Source of the DNA: DATJZH01 sp035499215
GTDB lineage: Bacteria; Actinomycetota; Actinomycetes; Streptosporangiales; Streptosporangiaceae
Reading direction: 5' to 3'
Assembly: GCA_035499215.1 (NCBI GenBank)
Contig: DATJZH010000234.1
Coordinates: 1-15,420, forward strand
Length of the DNA: 15,420 nt
Each line of letters opens with the position of its first letter. The stretch's first letter is position 1. The notes under the pieces are model-generated. The model was not told the DNA's origin. It did no database searches and worked only from the letters and a program-made list of their open reading frames with translations. This document shows positions 6,411 to 13,787 of this stretch, piece by piece. The position numbers were made by a program, and so were the translations under genes.

Positions 6411-6509
6411 CTACATCCGGTTCATCTCGCGGAAGCGACGCATGTCATCTTTTCCCGCGAGCAGGCCAGCTCCGACGGCGGCCACAGCCGCCAGCATCAA
6501 CCACTTCAT
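6411..6509 (-). CDS. 32-residue membrane microprotein, DUF6893-like
   Basis: On the minus strand ATG 6509-6507 opens a 32-codon frame ending with TAG at 6411. The protein reads MKWLMLAAVAAVGAGLLAG, one hydrophobic segment. A charged amphipathic tail follows (KDDMRRFREMNRM). This layout (short Lys-Met start, Ala/Val/Leu helix, then an RR-containing tail ending in Met) matches the very short actinobacterial DUF6893-type proteins as I remember them. Function is unknown; the sequence suggests a single-pass membrane peptide with a cytoplasmic basic tail. There is no strong ribosome-binding site. It sits between the convergent FmdB-like gene and the sthA pseudogene. Confidence 0.65.
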   Translation of the reverse strand: MKWLMLAAVAAVGAGLLAGKDDMRRFREMNRM

Positions 6510-6584
6510 CGTGAGGCTCGCTGCGTCGCCTGCCTTTTGCCGCCTGCCATTTCACTGTGCCTGCGCGGCCCTGGCTAGAGCCCA

Positions 6585-6682
6585 GGGCAGGGCCGAAGGT
6601 CGCTGGACGGCGCCAGGCGGAGAACCGCCCGAAGGGCAGGGCCGAAGGTCCCTGGACGGCGCTAAGCGGAGAACCGCTCGAT
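6585..6682. repeat. Tandem 49-bp duplication at the 3' end of the sthA pseudogene
   Basis: Copy A (6585-6633) and copy B (6634-6682) are adjacent and differ at five positions. Copy B contains the last codons and stop of the sthA remnant, so copy A is a duplicated 3' gene end. Each copy holds a hairpin. Copy A has GGCGG-AGAA-CCGCC at 6616-6629 and copy B has AGCGG-AGAA-CCGCT at 6665-6678, where the outer pair changed from G:C to A:T on both sides. Confidence 0.8.
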
Positions 6683-7806
6683 CTGCCGCATCTTGTTGGT
6701 CGCGTCCAGCGCAGCCGCCTTGTCGGACTCCGCCAGCGTCGTTGAAGCTGATCTCGGGGATGGTGTAGATCCCGATCGGCTGCAGCGTGCTGGTGGCGTG
6801 CACCGGCTCGCCGCAGGCATGGTGCGCCGCCACGCGGCCCTGCTCCATCGATGCCGCGGCGAGTGCCGGGAAGCCGATGACATCGCCGACGGCGTTGATG
6901 TGCGGCACGGCGGTGCGGAAGACATCGTCGACGGTGATCCGGCCCCGCTTGTCGGCCCCAGCCCAGCGGCGGCGAGCCCGAGATCGTCGGTCTTTCCCCG
7001 CCGTCCGGCCGAGTACATGACCGTGTCAGCCGGAATTCGCTTCCCGCTGGCCAGCGACGCGACCGCGCCGTCGGGCCCGGCCTGGACCGCGGTTACCCTC
7101 TCGCCGAAGCGGAATGTCACGGCAAGGTCCCCGAGGTGGTACTTCAGCGCCTCGACGACCTCCGGGTCGCAGAACTCGAGCATCCGGTCGCGCTGCTCGA
7201 CCACCGTGACCTTGGTGCCGAGGGCGGCGAACATCGACGCGTACTCGATCCCGATCACCCCGGCGCCCGCCACCACCATGGACCGGGGAACCCGCGCGAG
7301 ATGGATAATCCCGTCGGAGTCGATGACCGTGCGCTCGTCGAAGGCGATGCTGCCCGGCCGGGCCGGCCGGGTTCCGGTGGCGATCACGATCTTCTCCGCG
7401 CTGACCTGGCACACCCGGCCCGCACCGTCGTGCACCTCGATCAGGTGATCGTCGGCAAGACGTGCCGTCCCGGTGAGGATCATCACCCGGTTGCGGGTGA
7501 GCTGACTGCGGACCACGTCGTTTTCCCGGCCGACCACATGCTGGGTGCGGGCCGCCAGGTCGCCGATCGTGATCTCTTCCTTCACCCGGTAGCTCTGCCC
7601 TACGTCTCGCGCTGGTCCAGCCCGGTCAGGTAGAGCACCGCCTCGCGCAGGGTCTTCGACGGGATGGTGCCGGTATTGAGGCAGACCCCGCCGAGCATGT
7701 TCGGGCGCTCGACGATGGCGACCCTGCGCTCCAGCTTCGCCGCCGCGATCGCGGCCTTCTGCCCGCCGGGGCCCGAGCCGATCACGAGCAGCTCGAAGTC
7801 GTGCAC
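6662..7806 (-). pseudogene. sthA: Decayed soluble NAD(P) transhydrogenase (SthA, FAD-dependent)
   Basis: Intact SthA is a cytoplasmic FAD flavoprotein of about 465 residues that moves hydride between NADPH and NAD+. Here GTG 7806 starts MHDFELLVIGSGPGGQKAAI (FAD-binding), then LGGVCLNTGTIPSKTLREA with one of the two redox cysteines replaced by Thr, as in SthA. After LDQRET a one-base loss near 7601 gives TAG where TAC/TAT-GGG is expected. The next frame continues GQSYRVKEEITIGDLAARTQ, the NAD-binding GAGVIGIEYASMFAALGTKV and DTVMYSAGR. A second single-base loss near 6957 (after LGLAAAGLG) shifts into MPHINAVGDVIGFPALAAASM and IGIYTIPEISFN. There the gene jumps to TLAE-KAAALDATNKMRQIERF, so about 90 codons of the dimerisation domain are missing and the frame changes again. 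The pattern points to a pseudogene. Single-base gaps alone could be sequencing errors; the large deletion could not. Confidence 0.92.
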
Positions 7807-7981
7807 CCAACAAGTGTGACCCCGGCCGGCGGCCGTTGGATAAGCATGCCGGGCCTGTCACGCCTCGCCGAGGTCGAGCGCCCGGCGCCGGTGCCCGGCG
7901 GCACAGCGGCAGCGCCTTCCGCGGGCCGGCCCGGGAACCCTGCGCGCTGTTATCGGTAACGACGGCGAAACATGCCCAGAT

Positions 7982-7987
7982 TAAGCT
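7982..7987 (+). promoter_or_regulatory. -10 element of a likely leaderless promoter (ATP-grasp operon)
   Basis: TAAGCT ends 6 nt before GTG 7994, identical in hexamer and spacing to the element before the FmdB-like gene. A partial dyad GTTATCGGTAAC at 7949-7960 lies about 20 bp upstream and could be a regulator site. No clean -35 box was seen. Confidence 0.5.
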
Positions 7988-7993
7988 CTTTGC

Positions 7994-9607
7994 GTGGCGG
8001 ACATCTTTGACGGTTACCAGCTGGCCGATGCATGGGACGAGATGTTCGAGCGGCCCGGCGTGCCGCGCGCACCCTACAACGCGCTGCTCGCCGCGCTGCA
8101 GCCGCTAGATCCGGGCGAGCTGCGCTACCGGGCCGACCAGATGGCCAAGGTCTTCATCGACCGCGGCGTGACCTTCGACTACGCGGGCGAGGAGCGGCCG
8201 TTCCCGCTCGACCTGATCCCCAGGGTGATCGACGCCGTCGAGTGGGACCACATCGCGCGCGGTGTGCGCCAGCGGGTGCTGGCGCTCGAGGCGTTCCTCG
8301 CCGATGTCTACGGGCCCTGCCATGCCTTCGCCGACGGCGTGCTGCCCTGGCGGGTGATCTTCACCTCCAGCCGGTTTCTTCGCGAGGTCTCCGGCCTGAC
8401 ACCGCCGAACGGCGTCCGGGTGCACATCGCGGGCATCGACCTCGTCCGGGACGAGCAGGGCAGCTTCTGCGTGCTCGAGGACAACATCCGGATCCCGTCG
8501 GGGGTCAGCTATGTGGTGGAGAACCGGCTGGCGATGACCAGGACATTCCCCGCCCTGTTCGCCGAGGAGCACGTCAACCCGGTCGATGACTACCCGGCCC
8601 GGCTGCTGTCTGCGCTGCGCGCCGCCGCCCCGCCCCAGGCCAGGGACCCGGTGGTCGTCGTCCTTACCCCCGGCGTGAACAACGCCGCGTACTTCGAGCA
8701 CACTCTGCTCGCCCGGCTGATGGGAGTGGAGCTGGTCGAGGGACGTGACCTTGTCGCGGCTAACAACCGGGTCTTCGTGCACACCACGCAGGGCAACCGG
8801 CCGGTAGATGTCATCTACCGGCGCGTCGATGACGCCTTTCTTGACCCGCTGCAGTTCATGCCCGGCTCGGTGATCGGCTGCCCTGGCATACTCAACGCCG
8901 CCAGGGCAGGCAACGTCACGATTGCGAACGCGGTGGGGAACGGCATCGCCGACGACAAGCTGGTCTACACCTACCTGCCTGACCTGATCCGGTACTACCT
9001 GAGCGAAGAGCCGCTGCTGCCCAACGTCCAGTCCTACCGGCTGGACGACCCGGAGCGGCTGGACTGGGTGCTCGGGCGGCTCGACGAGCTGGTGCTCAAG
9101 CCGGTGGACGGCGCGGGCGGCCACGGCATCGTGATCGGCCCGCACGCCGACGAGCCGGCCCTGGCCGAGCTGCGCGCCGTAGTCGCCACCCAGCCGAGGA
9201 ACTGGATTGCCCAGCGTCCGGTCGCGCTGTCCACCGCCCCGGTGCTCATCGGCGAGCGGCTGACCCCGCGGCACATCGACCTGCGGCCGTTCGCAGTCAA
9301 CGACGGCAGCGACGTGTGGCTGCTGCCGGGGGGCCTCACCAGGGTGGCGCTGCCCGAGGGCGCACTGGTGGTCAACTCGAGCCAGGGCGGCGGATCCAAG
9401 GACACCTGGGTGCTCGCCTACGAGGAGCCCTCTCTGACCGAGGACCCCCGGGCTGCCCAGATGCGCCAGTCCGGGCGGCCGCGCGCCGCCGCGGGCAAGC
9501 GCCACGCTGCCGACCTGCCGTGGCAGCCGGGACCCGTTCTTCCGGCAGCCGCGCCAGATGCCGCGGTCGGCCGGCAGGGCGGCCCTGCCTCGGAACAGCA
9601 GCAATGA
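7994..9607 (+). CDS. Circularly permuted ATP-grasp ligase (DUF404/DUF407 type)
   Basis: This 537-residue predicted cytoplasmic amide ligase belongs to the circularly permuted ATP-grasp family. These enzymes are inferred to join a carboxylate to an amine using ATP; substrate unknown. Seen in order: FDYAGEERPFPLDLIPRVI (residues ~60-78), EWDHIARGVRQRVLALEAFLADVYG, the AGIDLVRDEQGSFCVLEDN(I/L)R-PSGVSYVVENR signature (~147-180), ELVLKPVDGAGGHGIVIGP (~363-381), RHIDLRPFAV (~427), and GGLTRVALPEGALVVNSSQGG (~447-467) with GSKDTWVL. All parts typical of the family are present. The last ~60 residues are Ala/Pro/Arg/Gln-rich and probably disordered. The stop overlaps the next gene's start (ATGA, 9604-9607). 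It corresponds in order to Rv2411c of M. tuberculosis. Confidence 0.93.
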   Translation: MADIFDGYQLADAWDEMFERPGVPRAPYNALLAALQPLDPGELRYRADQMAKVFIDRGVTFDYAGEERPFPLDLIPRVIDAVEWDHIARGVRQRVLALEAFLADVYGPCHAFADGVLPWRVIFTSSRFLREVSGLTPPNGVRVHIAGIDLVRDEQGSFCVLEDNIRIPSGVSYVVENRLAMTRTFPALFAEEHVNPVDDYPARLLSALRAAAPPQARDPVVVVLTPGVNNAAYFEHTLLARLMGVELVEGRDLVAANNRVFVHTTQGNRPVDVIYRRVDDAFLDPLQFMPGSVIGCPGILNAARAGNVTIANAVGNGIADDKLVYTYLPDLIRYYLSEEPLLPNVQSYRLDDPERLDWVLGRLDELVLKPVDGAGGHGIVIGPHADEPALAELRAVVATQPRNWIAQRPVALSTAPVLIGERLTPRHIDLRPFAVNDGSDVWLLPGGLTRVALPEGALVVNSSQGGGSKDTWVLAYEEPSLTEDPRAAQMRQSGRPRAAAGKRHAADLPWQPGPVLPAAAPDAAVGRQGGPASEQQQ

Positions 9608-10587
9608 GTGGCGGCTCGACCTCGCACAACGGGCTGCTCAGCCGCATCGCCGAGACCCTGTTCTGGACTGGCCGCTACATCGAGCGCGCCGATGACACCG
9701 CCAGGATGGTCGACGTCTACGTGCACCGCATGCTGGAGGAGCCGCGGGCCGACGAGGACGACGGCTGCCGCGCGCTGCTGGCCGTGCTGGGAATCAAGCC
9801 GGCCCAGGCCTCCCGGCTGGACATCGGCCTGGCGCTGGAGCAGCTCGCCTACGACGTCAGGAGCCCCAGTGCCATCGCCGGTGCCGTGCTGGCGGCCCGC
9901 ACCGGGGCGCGCAGCGTCCGCGAGGTGATCTCCAGCGAGATGTGGGAGTGCCTGAACGTGACCGGGCTGCGGCTGGCGGCACAGCACGTAGCCGCCGAGC
10001 GGCTGGGTCCGGCTATCTACCTGCGGTTCATCCGTGAGCGCGCCGCGCTGTTCTTCGGCCTGGCCGACTCGACGATGAGCCACGACGACGCCTGGCGGTT
10101 CCTGGTGCTCGGCCGCAGCCTGGAGCGGGTGGACATGACGGCCAGGCTGCTGCTCGCCCGGATGCCGGCCACTCCCTACGAGCTCGGCTGGCCGATGCTG
10201 CTGCGCGCCTGCGGCGCCTATGAGTCCTTCATCCGCACCCGCAGCTGGATCGGCGAATCCCGGCACGTCGCCGAGTTCCTCATCCTTGACCGCCTGTTTC
10301 CCCGGTCGGTGCTGCACGCCCTGGCGACCGCCGAGGAATGCCTGGCCGCCCTCGACCCCGGCCCGGTCCGGGCCGGCATGGGCGACCTCGCCCGGCGCCC
10401 GATCGGGCGGATGCGGACCCGGCTGGAGTACGCCGACCCGCAGCTGGTGCCCGGCCAGCTAGCTGACCTGCTCGGCGCGATTCAGCAGACCTGCCTGGAA
10501 GCGAGCGAGGCCATCACCGAGCGCTACTTCACCTGCGGGCAGCCGGTGGCCTGGGAGCAGGAAGGGCGACGATGGGCTGGCGGCTGA
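9604..10587 (+). CDS. Alpha-E domain protein (DUF403)
   Basis: This is a 327-residue, almost all-helical protein of the alpha-E family. The diagnostic N-terminal block LLSRIAETLFWTGRYIERADDTARMVDV lies at residues ~11-38. Further family-like stretches are ARSVREVISSEMWECLN, WRFLVLGRSLERVDMTARLL and AYESFIRTR. No catalytic motif is known. The family almost always sits next to a circularly permuted ATP-grasp ligase and a transglutaminase-like gene, and is presumed to work with them, perhaps as a scaffold or a peptide-handling partner (inference). ATG 9604 overlaps the ligase stop by 4 bp. The 3' end overlaps the transglutaminase gene by 16 bp, indicating translational coupling throughout. It corresponds to Rv2410c. 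Confidence 0.93.
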   Translation: MSGGSTSHNGLLSRIAETLFWTGRYIERADDTARMVDVYVHRMLEEPRADEDDGCRALLAVLGIKPAQASRLDIGLALEQLAYDVRSPSAIAGAVLAARTGARSVREVISSEMWECLNVTGLRLAAQHVAAERLGPAIYLRFIRERAALFFGLADSTMSHDDAWRFLVLGRSLERVDMTARLLLARMPATPYELGWPMLLRACGAYESFIRTRSWIGESRHVAEFLILDRLFPRSVLHALATAEECLAALDPGPVRAGMGDLARRPIGRMRTRLEYADPQLVPGQLADLLGAIQQTCLEASEAITERYFTCGQPVAWEQEGRRWAGG

Positions 10588-11414
10588 AGATCGTGCACTC
10601 GACCAGGGTGCATTACGAGGGAGCGGCGCGCGCGTCGTACAACGAGGCCCGGATGACTCCCCCGACGCTGCCCAGGCAGTCGGCGCTGGACTGTCACATA
10701 TCCACCGACATGGCAGTGCCGATCTGGACCTACAGCGACTACTGGGGCACGGTCGTCAGCTCTTTCGACATCGAGGCGCCGCATGACGGGCTGACTATCA
10801 GCGCTGGCGCCACCGTCGAGACCAGCGCCGCGCCGTGCCCCGCAGCGCCGCTGCCGTGGCCGGTCCTGAGCCGCCGCGCGGCAGGCAGCCGGTTGCTGGA
10901 GTTCCTCATGCCGACATCGCGCACGACGGTCGACGAGCAGCTCGCGGCCCTGGCCCGGCAGCGCACCGCGGGCGCCGACCCGCTCGAGGCTGCCGCCGAG
11001 ATCGCCTCGTGGGTCGGCGACCGGGTCGCCTACGTGCCGGGCGCGACCGGGGTGCAGACCAGCGCCCAGGAAGCGTGGGACAAGGGCCAGGGCGTCTGCC
11101 AGGACATCGCGCACCTCACGGTCGCGCTGCTGCGGGAGGTCGGCTTGCCGGCCCGCTACGTGTCCGGGTACCTGCATCCGCAGCCGGAGGCGGAGCCCGG
11201 TGATGAGGTCGCCGGCCAGAGCCATGCCTGGGTCCAGTTCTGGACCGGACAGTGGGTGGCCTGCGATCCGACGAACCGCGAGGAGGTGGGTGAGCGCCAT
11301 GTCGTGGTGGCCGCCGGCCGCGAATACAGCGATGTCCCGCCGCTGAAGGGCATCTACCACGGCGCCCCCGGCAGCACGATGGACGTCACAGTGCTGGTGA
11401 CCAGGCTGGCCTGA
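10572..11414 (+). CDS. Transglutaminase-like cysteine protease/amidase
   Basis: A 280-residue protein with a bacterial transglutaminase-like N-terminal beta domain (HSTRVHYEG..ASYNEARMTP, residues ~9-95) and a transglutaminase-like core (~150-240). The catalytic triad is visible: Cys176 in GQGVCQDIAH, His218 in QSHAWVQFW, and Asp232 in VACDPTN. Family members cut or transfer amide and isopeptide bonds. In this operon it may process or attach the peptide made by the ATP-grasp ligase (inference). No signal peptide is seen, so action is presumably in the cytoplasm. The start ATG 10572 has a GAAGGGCG site upstream inside the alpha-E gene. It is the last gene of the operon; no Anbu/proteasome-like gene follows. 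It corresponds to Rv2409c. Confidence 0.93.
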   Translation: MGWRLKIVHSTRVHYEGAARASYNEARMTPPTLPRQSALDCHISTDMAVPIWTYSDYWGTVVSSFDIEAPHDGLTISAGATVETSAAPCPAAPLPWPVLSRRAAGSRLLEFLMPTSRTTVDEQLAALARQRTAGADPLEAAAEIASWVGDRVAYVPGATGVQTSAQEAWDKGQGVCQDIAHLTVALLREVGLPARYVSGYLHPQPEAEPGDEVAGQSHAWVQFWTGQWVACDPTNREEVGERHVVVAAGREYSDVPPLKGIYHGAPGSTMDVTVLVTRLA

Positions 11415-11437
11415 CCGCCGGCCGCCGGGGTTGCGGC

Positions 11438-11977
11438 CTACAGCCAGCTGACCCGCGCGCTGGCCAGCTGGCCGCCGCCGGGCGCCGTCGCCAGCTCCCC
11501 GGCCTTGACCCGCTCAAGCAGCGAGGCAACGGTCGCGGCGATCTCGGGCGCGCGCTCACGCAGGCTGGCCGCGTCGGCGGCGAGCGACGGATCAGGCTGC
11601 ACGCCGGCCTGCCGCAGCAGGCCCTCGAGGTCGGCAAGCCGGTCCCCGACCCACTGCACCGGGCTGGCCGACAGACCCGCGTCGAACACCCTCTTGCCCG
11701 GCTCCCAGCCGTCGAACGCCGGGTGGTGATGTGCCCGGTTCAGGCTGCCGGGCGCCGAGTCTACCGACTCCAGCAGGTCAGCGCGCCAGACCGGCTCTGC
11801 TACCTCGATCGGCCGGGCCGAGTAGATGGAGCCCTTCAGATCGCCCCGCGCCAGCAGCCGCACCTCCAGCCGGACCCCGCGCTCGGCCCCCTCCTGGCCG
11901 GGCAGCGGCTCGGGGTCCACGAAGTACAGGTCACTGACCAGCACGCCGATCCGCTCAAATCCGTATGCGTAGAGCAC
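11438..11977 (-). CDS. Conserved-looking hypothetical protein, 179 residues
   Basis: The start is GTG 11977, fixed by an AGGAGG site 7 nt upstream, the strongest ribosome-binding site in the window. The N-terminal half (residues 1-95) looks like a compact beta-rich domain: YGFERIGVLVSDLYFVDPEP, PGQEGAERGVRLEVRLLARG, GSIYSARPIEVAEPVWRADL and a HHHP at 83-86 before FDGWEPG. The invariant-looking aromatics and the His cluster suggest a ligand or metal site, but I know no assigned function. The C-terminal half (106-165) is helical and may form a coiled coil. I see no signal peptide or membrane segment. It converges on the transglutaminase gene with 23 bp between stops. I recall similar proteins in other actinobacteria but cannot name a family. 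Confidence 0.8.
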   Translation of the reverse strand: MLYAYGFERIGVLVSDLYFVDPEPLPGQEGAERGVRLEVRLLARGDLKGSIYSARPIEVAEPVWRADLLESVDSAPGSLNRAHHHPAFDGWEPGKRVFDAGLSASPVQWVGDRLADLEGLLRQAGVQPDPSLAADAASLRERAPEIAATVASLLERVKAGELATAPGGGQLASARVSWL

Positions 11978-11984
11978 CGCAGCG

Positions 11985-11990
11985 CCTCCT
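11985..11990 (-). promoter_or_regulatory. Consensus Shine-Dalgarno of the 179-residue hypothetical
   Basis: AGGAGG on the minus strand, 7 nt before GTG 11977. It settles the start codon and contrasts with the leaderless-looking starts of neighbouring genes. Confidence 0.8.
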
Positions 11991-12221
11991 GCCGACCGTG
12001 CACCGACTACGCCAGTCTTCCCCGGCCTGGCGTGCCCCGGCTACCCCGGAGCAGGCTGCCGCGCTGCCGCACCGCAGGCGGCAGGTCCACCGCCAGCACC
12101 GGTGCGGCGACAGGCGCCGATCTGAGCTAGGGTGGTGGATCACTGACCGGCGGTTAACTGGTTATGCCAATGGTCTATCCCCTGAAACCTTGCTCACAGT
12201 TCCTGGTGACGGTGTTGCGGC

Positions 12222-13787
12222 GTGCGGAATGGCCTGCGGGAATTTGTGCTCGACGATGAGGCGCCCGCGGTGATCAGCGCACTGACGACGAACGGGACGA
12301 AGCTCGCCTGGTCGGCCGACGGCGGCACGCGGACGCTGCGGCGCACCTGGCTGGACACCCGTGACTGGCGCCTCTACCGGGCCGGGCTCACGCTGGAGCA
12401 GGTTCGCAGCCGGGGCCCCGCCGATCTCACGCTGACCGGCCGCGACGGCGAGGTCATCGCGGCCCAGCAGGTCACCGCGGCGCAGCGCATCACCTGGCCG
12501 AGCCTGCTGGGCGCTCTCCCGGCCGGGCCGCTGCTCGAGCATCTCGAGCCCGTCGTCGGCGTGCGGGCGCTGGCGCCGGTTGCGCGTGCCGTCAGCCGGA
12601 TCCGGGACCGGCGCGTGCTCAACAGCGACGACAAGACCGTCGCCCGGCTGGCCATCGACCGGATGTCGGTCACCTTCCCGGCGCAGGCGCAGGCTCAGCC
12701 GCGGCTGACGATCTGGCCGCTGCGCGGTTACCAGGCGCAGGCAATCCGGCTCGCCGAGCTGCTGACGGCCGGCCCCGGTGCTGCCGAGAGCACCCAGTCC
12801 GCGCTCGAGGCGGCGCTGGCAGCGGCCGGGCGGCACCCCGGCGACTATTCCGGCAAGATCGACGAGCAGCTCGCCGCGCCGATGGCGGCCGGTGACGCGC
12901 TGGCCGCCGTGCTCACCGCGCTGCTTGACACCCTGGAGGCCAACGTCAGCGGTACGGTGCGCGATGTCGACACCGAGTTCCTGCACGACCTGAGGGTCGC
13001 CGTGCGCCGGACCCGCTGTGCGCTGAAGCTGGCCGGCGATGCGCTGCCATCGGGCCTGGCCCGCCGGTTCGCGCCCGAGTTCCGCTGGCTCGGCGCGCTC
13101 ACCACGCCGACCAGGGACCTGGACGTCTACCTGCTGGACTACCCCGGCATGGCCGCCGGCCTGGTGGCGGCCACCCCGGCCGAGCTCGAGCCGTTCCACG
13201 ACTATCTGGCCGCGGGCCGCGCCGCGGCGCACCGCGGGCTCGCCCGCGGGCTGCGGTCGGCGCGCTTCACCCGGCTGACGGCGCAGTGGCGGGATGCGCT
13301 GGCCGGCGTTCCGCGGGCGAAAGGCAAGCGGCGCAAGGCGGGCCAGTTCGCGGCAGCCCGGATCGCGCGTGCGCACCGGCGGGTCATCGCCGGCGGCAGC
13401 GCGATCACCGACGCGTCTGCCCCGCCGAGCCTGCACGAGCTGCGCAAGCGCTGCAAGGAACTGCGCTACCTGCTGGAGATATTCGGCTCTCTCTATGACC
13501 CGGCTGAGCTCTGGCAGGCCGTGCGAGCGCTGAAAGCCCTGCAGGACTGCCTCGGCGAGTTCCAGGACTGCGAGGTGCAGCACAGCGAGATCCGCGTGTT
13601 CGCAGCCCAGATGATGGCGCAGCGGACGGCGCCCGCGGCGACGCTGCTGGCCATGGGCGAGATCGCGGCAGGCCTCGCGCTGCGCCAGCACCGCGCCCGC
13701 GGCGAGCTCGGCGACCGGTTCCGCGCGTTCGCCGGCCGGGCGAGCCAGGCCAAGATCGCGGCTCTGACCCAGGCGGCATCATCGTGA
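12222..13787 (+). CDS. CYTH-like/CHAD domain protein (polyphosphate-binding type)
   Basis: A 521-residue cytoplasmic protein. The C-terminal CHAD domain (~220-510) is a helical bundle lined with conserved basic residues: HDLRVAVRRTRCAL with His255 and LHELRKRCKELRYLLEIFG with His405, plus LGEFQDCEVQ. CHAD domains are known to bind inorganic polyphosphate. The N-terminal ~200 residues look like a CYTH (triphosphate tunnel) domain. RRTWLDTRDWRLYRAGLTLE matches the family's tyrosine/aspartate 'DT-D-RL-AGL-L' block, followed by a VVGVRALAPVARAVSRIRDR stretch and AIDRMSV. The N-terminal ExExK signature of active CYTH enzymes is not seen (only REFVLDDE), so this part may be inactive or only a binding domain. 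GTG 12222 is the best start; no strong ribosome-binding site. The stop overlaps the parA start (GTGA, 13784-13787). Confidence 0.9.
   Translation: MRNGLREFVLDDEAPAVISALTTNGTKLAWSADGGTRTLRRTWLDTRDWRLYRAGLTLEQVRSRGPADLTLTGRDGEVIAAQQVTAAQRITWPSLLGALPAGPLLEHLEPVVGVRALAPVARAVSRIRDRRVLNSDDKTVARLAIDRMSVTFPAQAQAQPRLTIWPLRGYQAQAIRLAELLTAGPGAAESTQSALEAALAAAGRHPGDYSGKIDEQLAAPMAAGDALAAVLTALLDTLEANVSGTVRDVDTEFLHDLRVAVRRTRCALKLAGDALPSGLARRFAPEFRWLGALTTPTRDLDVYLLDYPGMAAGLVAATPAELEPFHDYLAAGRAAAHRGLARGLRSARFTRLTAQWRDALAGVPRAKGKRRKAGQFAAARIARAHRRVIAGGSAITDASAPPSLHELRKRCKELRYLLEIFGSLYDPAELWQAVRALKALQDCLGEFQDCEVQHSEIRVFAAQMMAQRTAPAATLLAMGEIAAGLALRQHRARGELGDRFRAFAGRASQAKIAALTQAASS

Noticed and set aside
8105..9604. 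Minus-strand open frame of about 500 codons opposite the ATP-grasp gene
   Set aside because: Shadow frame: composition is atypical and it lacks motifs; the plus strand carries the full ATP-grasp signature.
12064..12084. CTGCCGC/GCGGCAG hairpin with a 7-nt loop in the gap before the CHAD gene
   Set aside because: Short GC stem of a kind frequent by chance in this composition; no T-run and no gene end next to it on either strand.
12162..13691. Minus-strand open frame of about 510 codons opposite the CHAD gene
   Set aside because: Shadow of the CHAD frame; Gln/Arg/Gly-rich with no recognisable domain.
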